Source of the DNA: Clavelina lepadiformis
Lineage: Eukaryota > Chordata > Ascidiacea > Aplousobranchia > Clavelinidae
Reading direction: 5' to 3'
NCBI RefSeq assembly: GCF_947623445.1
Contig: NC_135243.1
Span: 6,078,501-6,142,500, forward strand
DNA: 64,000 bases
The position numbers and the translations under genes are program-made. The notes under the pieces are model-generated. The model was not told the DNA's origin, made no database searches, and worked only from the letters and a program-made list of their open reading frames with translations. Of this stretch, positions 61,919 to 64,000 are shown one piece after another (the first letter of the stretch is position 1; the number at the start of each line of letters is the position of its first letter).

Positions 61919-63479
61919 TGCCCACATGGTGGCATTACAAAAAGTTTGAACTGGACAAGAGCAGTTAGAAATGTGTCAACAGTGTTTTTTCCCAAGTTAC
62001 AATTATTTAGATGTTTTGTTTATTGTGACAGCTTACATATGTTGAAGGTTACTTTCTCTTTCAGCCGTTTTGTCAATGAATACTGCATTGATAATAATCT
62101 TCCTAGTAAGAGATAAAATGGCAATGTTTTATGTAATATAAAATCCACAACGATCATCGTCTAAAAGCTGCGGCCTGCGCTTATAATCGTACTGTCTATC
62201 TCTAATTTTTTTTAAATCGCATACATTTGCCATATCAGGAATTTTCGTGTCTAATGTCAAAGCGTGCTTTCATACATTGTTGTTGTGTCCCACAGTTTTA
62301 AAGCACAATTAGTAATTTTTAATGAGTTAAACGTGCTTTGATATAGTTATATTGCGTCTACTGAATTTTACAAGGCACCTTTTTATAGCACTGCAGCTTA
62401 GTGGTATATTCGTGATAACACATTTTACGCATTTTTGACCAGCAAGATGCCAAATTGTACAACAGGTTTTTATAACAACGCATTTAACAAACAAGTCTTT
62501 AGCCAAAATACGAGCTTTGGCAGATGACTTTTTCGAAAACTAAGATATAGTTTGATACAGTTTATATTATTGTTTCAATGTGCATTTGTAACAGGTTTAG
62601 CAAATATTTTTCATATCCAGTGAACTCATTTGGCACAAAATTTCCAGTTATATTCGGCAGTCGCGCCTTTCACAAGCAGCAGATTGTGTCTATGAAGCAT
62701 GTTAAATAATAATTAATCATTAAGTTTTTTAAAAAAATCAGAAATTCATCACAGTATTTCCCAACATGGACCGACAAAATGAGGTTATTACTTTTGGTTA
62801 CAAGTAAGTCGACAAGAAAACTAACCAGCAACTGAAGGCTTTTTTCTTTTCTTAGCTCTTTATATTTTTTCTATTGCAATGTAAATCTCGGTAGTTTTAT
62901 ATAACTGCTTTTTTGTAATTTGTTACAGTTTAAAAGCTGTTTTGTTGTTAACAATTGTTAGAGTCATAACGTCATGATGACATAACAAGGCTGTAATGTT
63001 TAAAGTTGTTAACACTTCGGATAAATAAACGCCAAGCGATTTTTTTCTTTTCTCAAAGCAAGAAAGTTATATACAGAGCCTATATTCGCTTTTGTATTTT
63101 ACACAAAAGGTTTTTTGAAACACAACACACCAGATAAGTACAAATCAAAAAGAAGTAGTCATCGAACACTAACAGGACATTCCCCCTTCGCACGGTGAAG
63201 TCAAATTCTATGTGTCTTTATCCGCGGCAAACCGTTCAAACTGGCGCAATTCTTTTACAAAAGCAGCAAAGTCATTAACGTGAGGACGTCACTTTTTAAC
63301 TCGGAATCTGTATGCGCTACAATACAAGCACTTAAGCGCCAAGTGGCGATTTAACCTGAGCACCAACTGAGCAGTTTTAGTGACATTTCATTCGTTTCGC
63401 CGCTAGAGGTTTTTTATTTCAGCAAAAATTGAATACTGTACTCTAGTAGTTACGCTTTTTACGACACAAGTGTTTCCTT
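61919..63479. other. Intergenic region
   Basis: AT-rich, with no gene recognised on either strand. Confidence 0.5.
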
Positions 63480-63965
63480 AGTCACGATTGCGCAACTTGT
63501 GTAAGTGCTATAAGGATAGTTTACGCGCTGGCCACTTCGTCACGTAAAACAAATATCTTTATCAATTTATGGTTACATTAATTCATTAATCGTAAGTTTA
63601 ACTTGTCAAAGACGTCAATTTCGATCTAAGTGAGGGATTGTTGTCATGACAATAGATGTAATGGGAAAAAAAGAAGAACAACCGGACGGTTTGGCAAAGT
63701 ATTATTTCTTAATCTACAACCAAAATGTTCTGCATACCAGGTTTACCTTCATATCGACCCAATATTAATAGCTACCTACACACGCTGTGAAACTAATCGT
63801 ATAATCGTCTATAATTCCATTCTATGATTCAGCCAAGAAACCTGACCTCAAAATTTAGGCATGATCAGTTTGGGCCAGCTTTTCACTCAGTCAGTCCGCT
63901 CTTTGATAAGCGAACGCGAACTCTATTTTATGTAGCCTATTGGTAAAGAGTCTTTAATCATTTTG
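63480..63965 (+). pseudogene. Decayed genomic copy of TELO2 exons 14-15
   Basis: This stretch follows TELO2 from the end of intron 13 through exon 14, intron 14 and most of exon 15 (about 55810-56295). Shared landmarks include GTAAAACAAATAT before exon 14, GACGTCAAT, GGTTTGGCAA at the end of exon 14, ATATCGACCCAATA in the intron, and GATAAGCGAA in exon 15. Many substitutions, small indels and stops (for example TAA within the exon 14 part) rule out coding. Intron 14 is retained, so this is a DNA-level duplication, older than the MULE array. It may continue past the right edge. Confidence 0.75.
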
Positions 63966-64000
63966 TACTCATAGCCAAGTTACTGAAAGGAGTGTTATGC

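Noticed and set aside
1-64000. CRISPR arrays, bacterial operons, rRNA or tRNA genes
   Set aside because: No regularly spaced repeats or rRNA-like stretches were seen, and candidate tRNA B-box words lacked a matching fold; a covariance-model tRNA scan would be decisive but was not possible.

Overview
The window looks like nuclear DNA from a compact, AT-rich invertebrate chordate genome. Short phase-matched GT-AG introns, animal house-keeping genes and many small hAT-type transposons suggest an ascidian tunicate such as Ciona. The species call is inference; no marker in the window proves it.

Positions 1-17,000 are mobile-element territory. A 4,112-bp unit stands three times in direct tandem (163-12,333, last copy short by 165 bp). 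The copies are almost identical. Each carries a four-exon Mutator-superfamily (MULE) transposase on the minus strand and, ending 3 bp from it tail to tail, a 115-residue His-Cys box endonuclease of the I-PpoI type on the plus strand. This pairing is the most striking thing here. After it come three copies of a 1.15-kb interspersed repeat and a hAT transposase remnant.

Positions 19,000-25,500 hold a regucalcin (SMP-30) gene of six exons, then a partial second copy that is a pseudogene. Between them lies a 164-bp segment exactly equal to the first 164 bases of the window.

Positions 28,700-64,000 are host genes: a two-PDZ NHERF scaffold (+, five exons), the DNA glycosylase NTHL1 (-, five exons, last exon 1.7 kb away), an intronless eRF1 (+), TELO2 (+, sixteen exons) and a membrane-anchored ML-domain (NPC2/MD-2-like) protein (+, five exons). 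The right edge carries a decayed genomic copy of TELO2 exons 14-15. At least five non-autonomous DNA elements with terminal inverted repeats, four of hAT type, sit in introns and spacers; three of them interrupt NTHL1 or TELO2 introns.

The host genes have unrelated cellular roles (calcium/lactone metabolism, membrane scaffolding, base excision repair, translation termination, PIKK assembly, lipid binding). I see no operon-like spacing between them. All gene models were read by eye from splice signals and phase; none was checked by alignment software.
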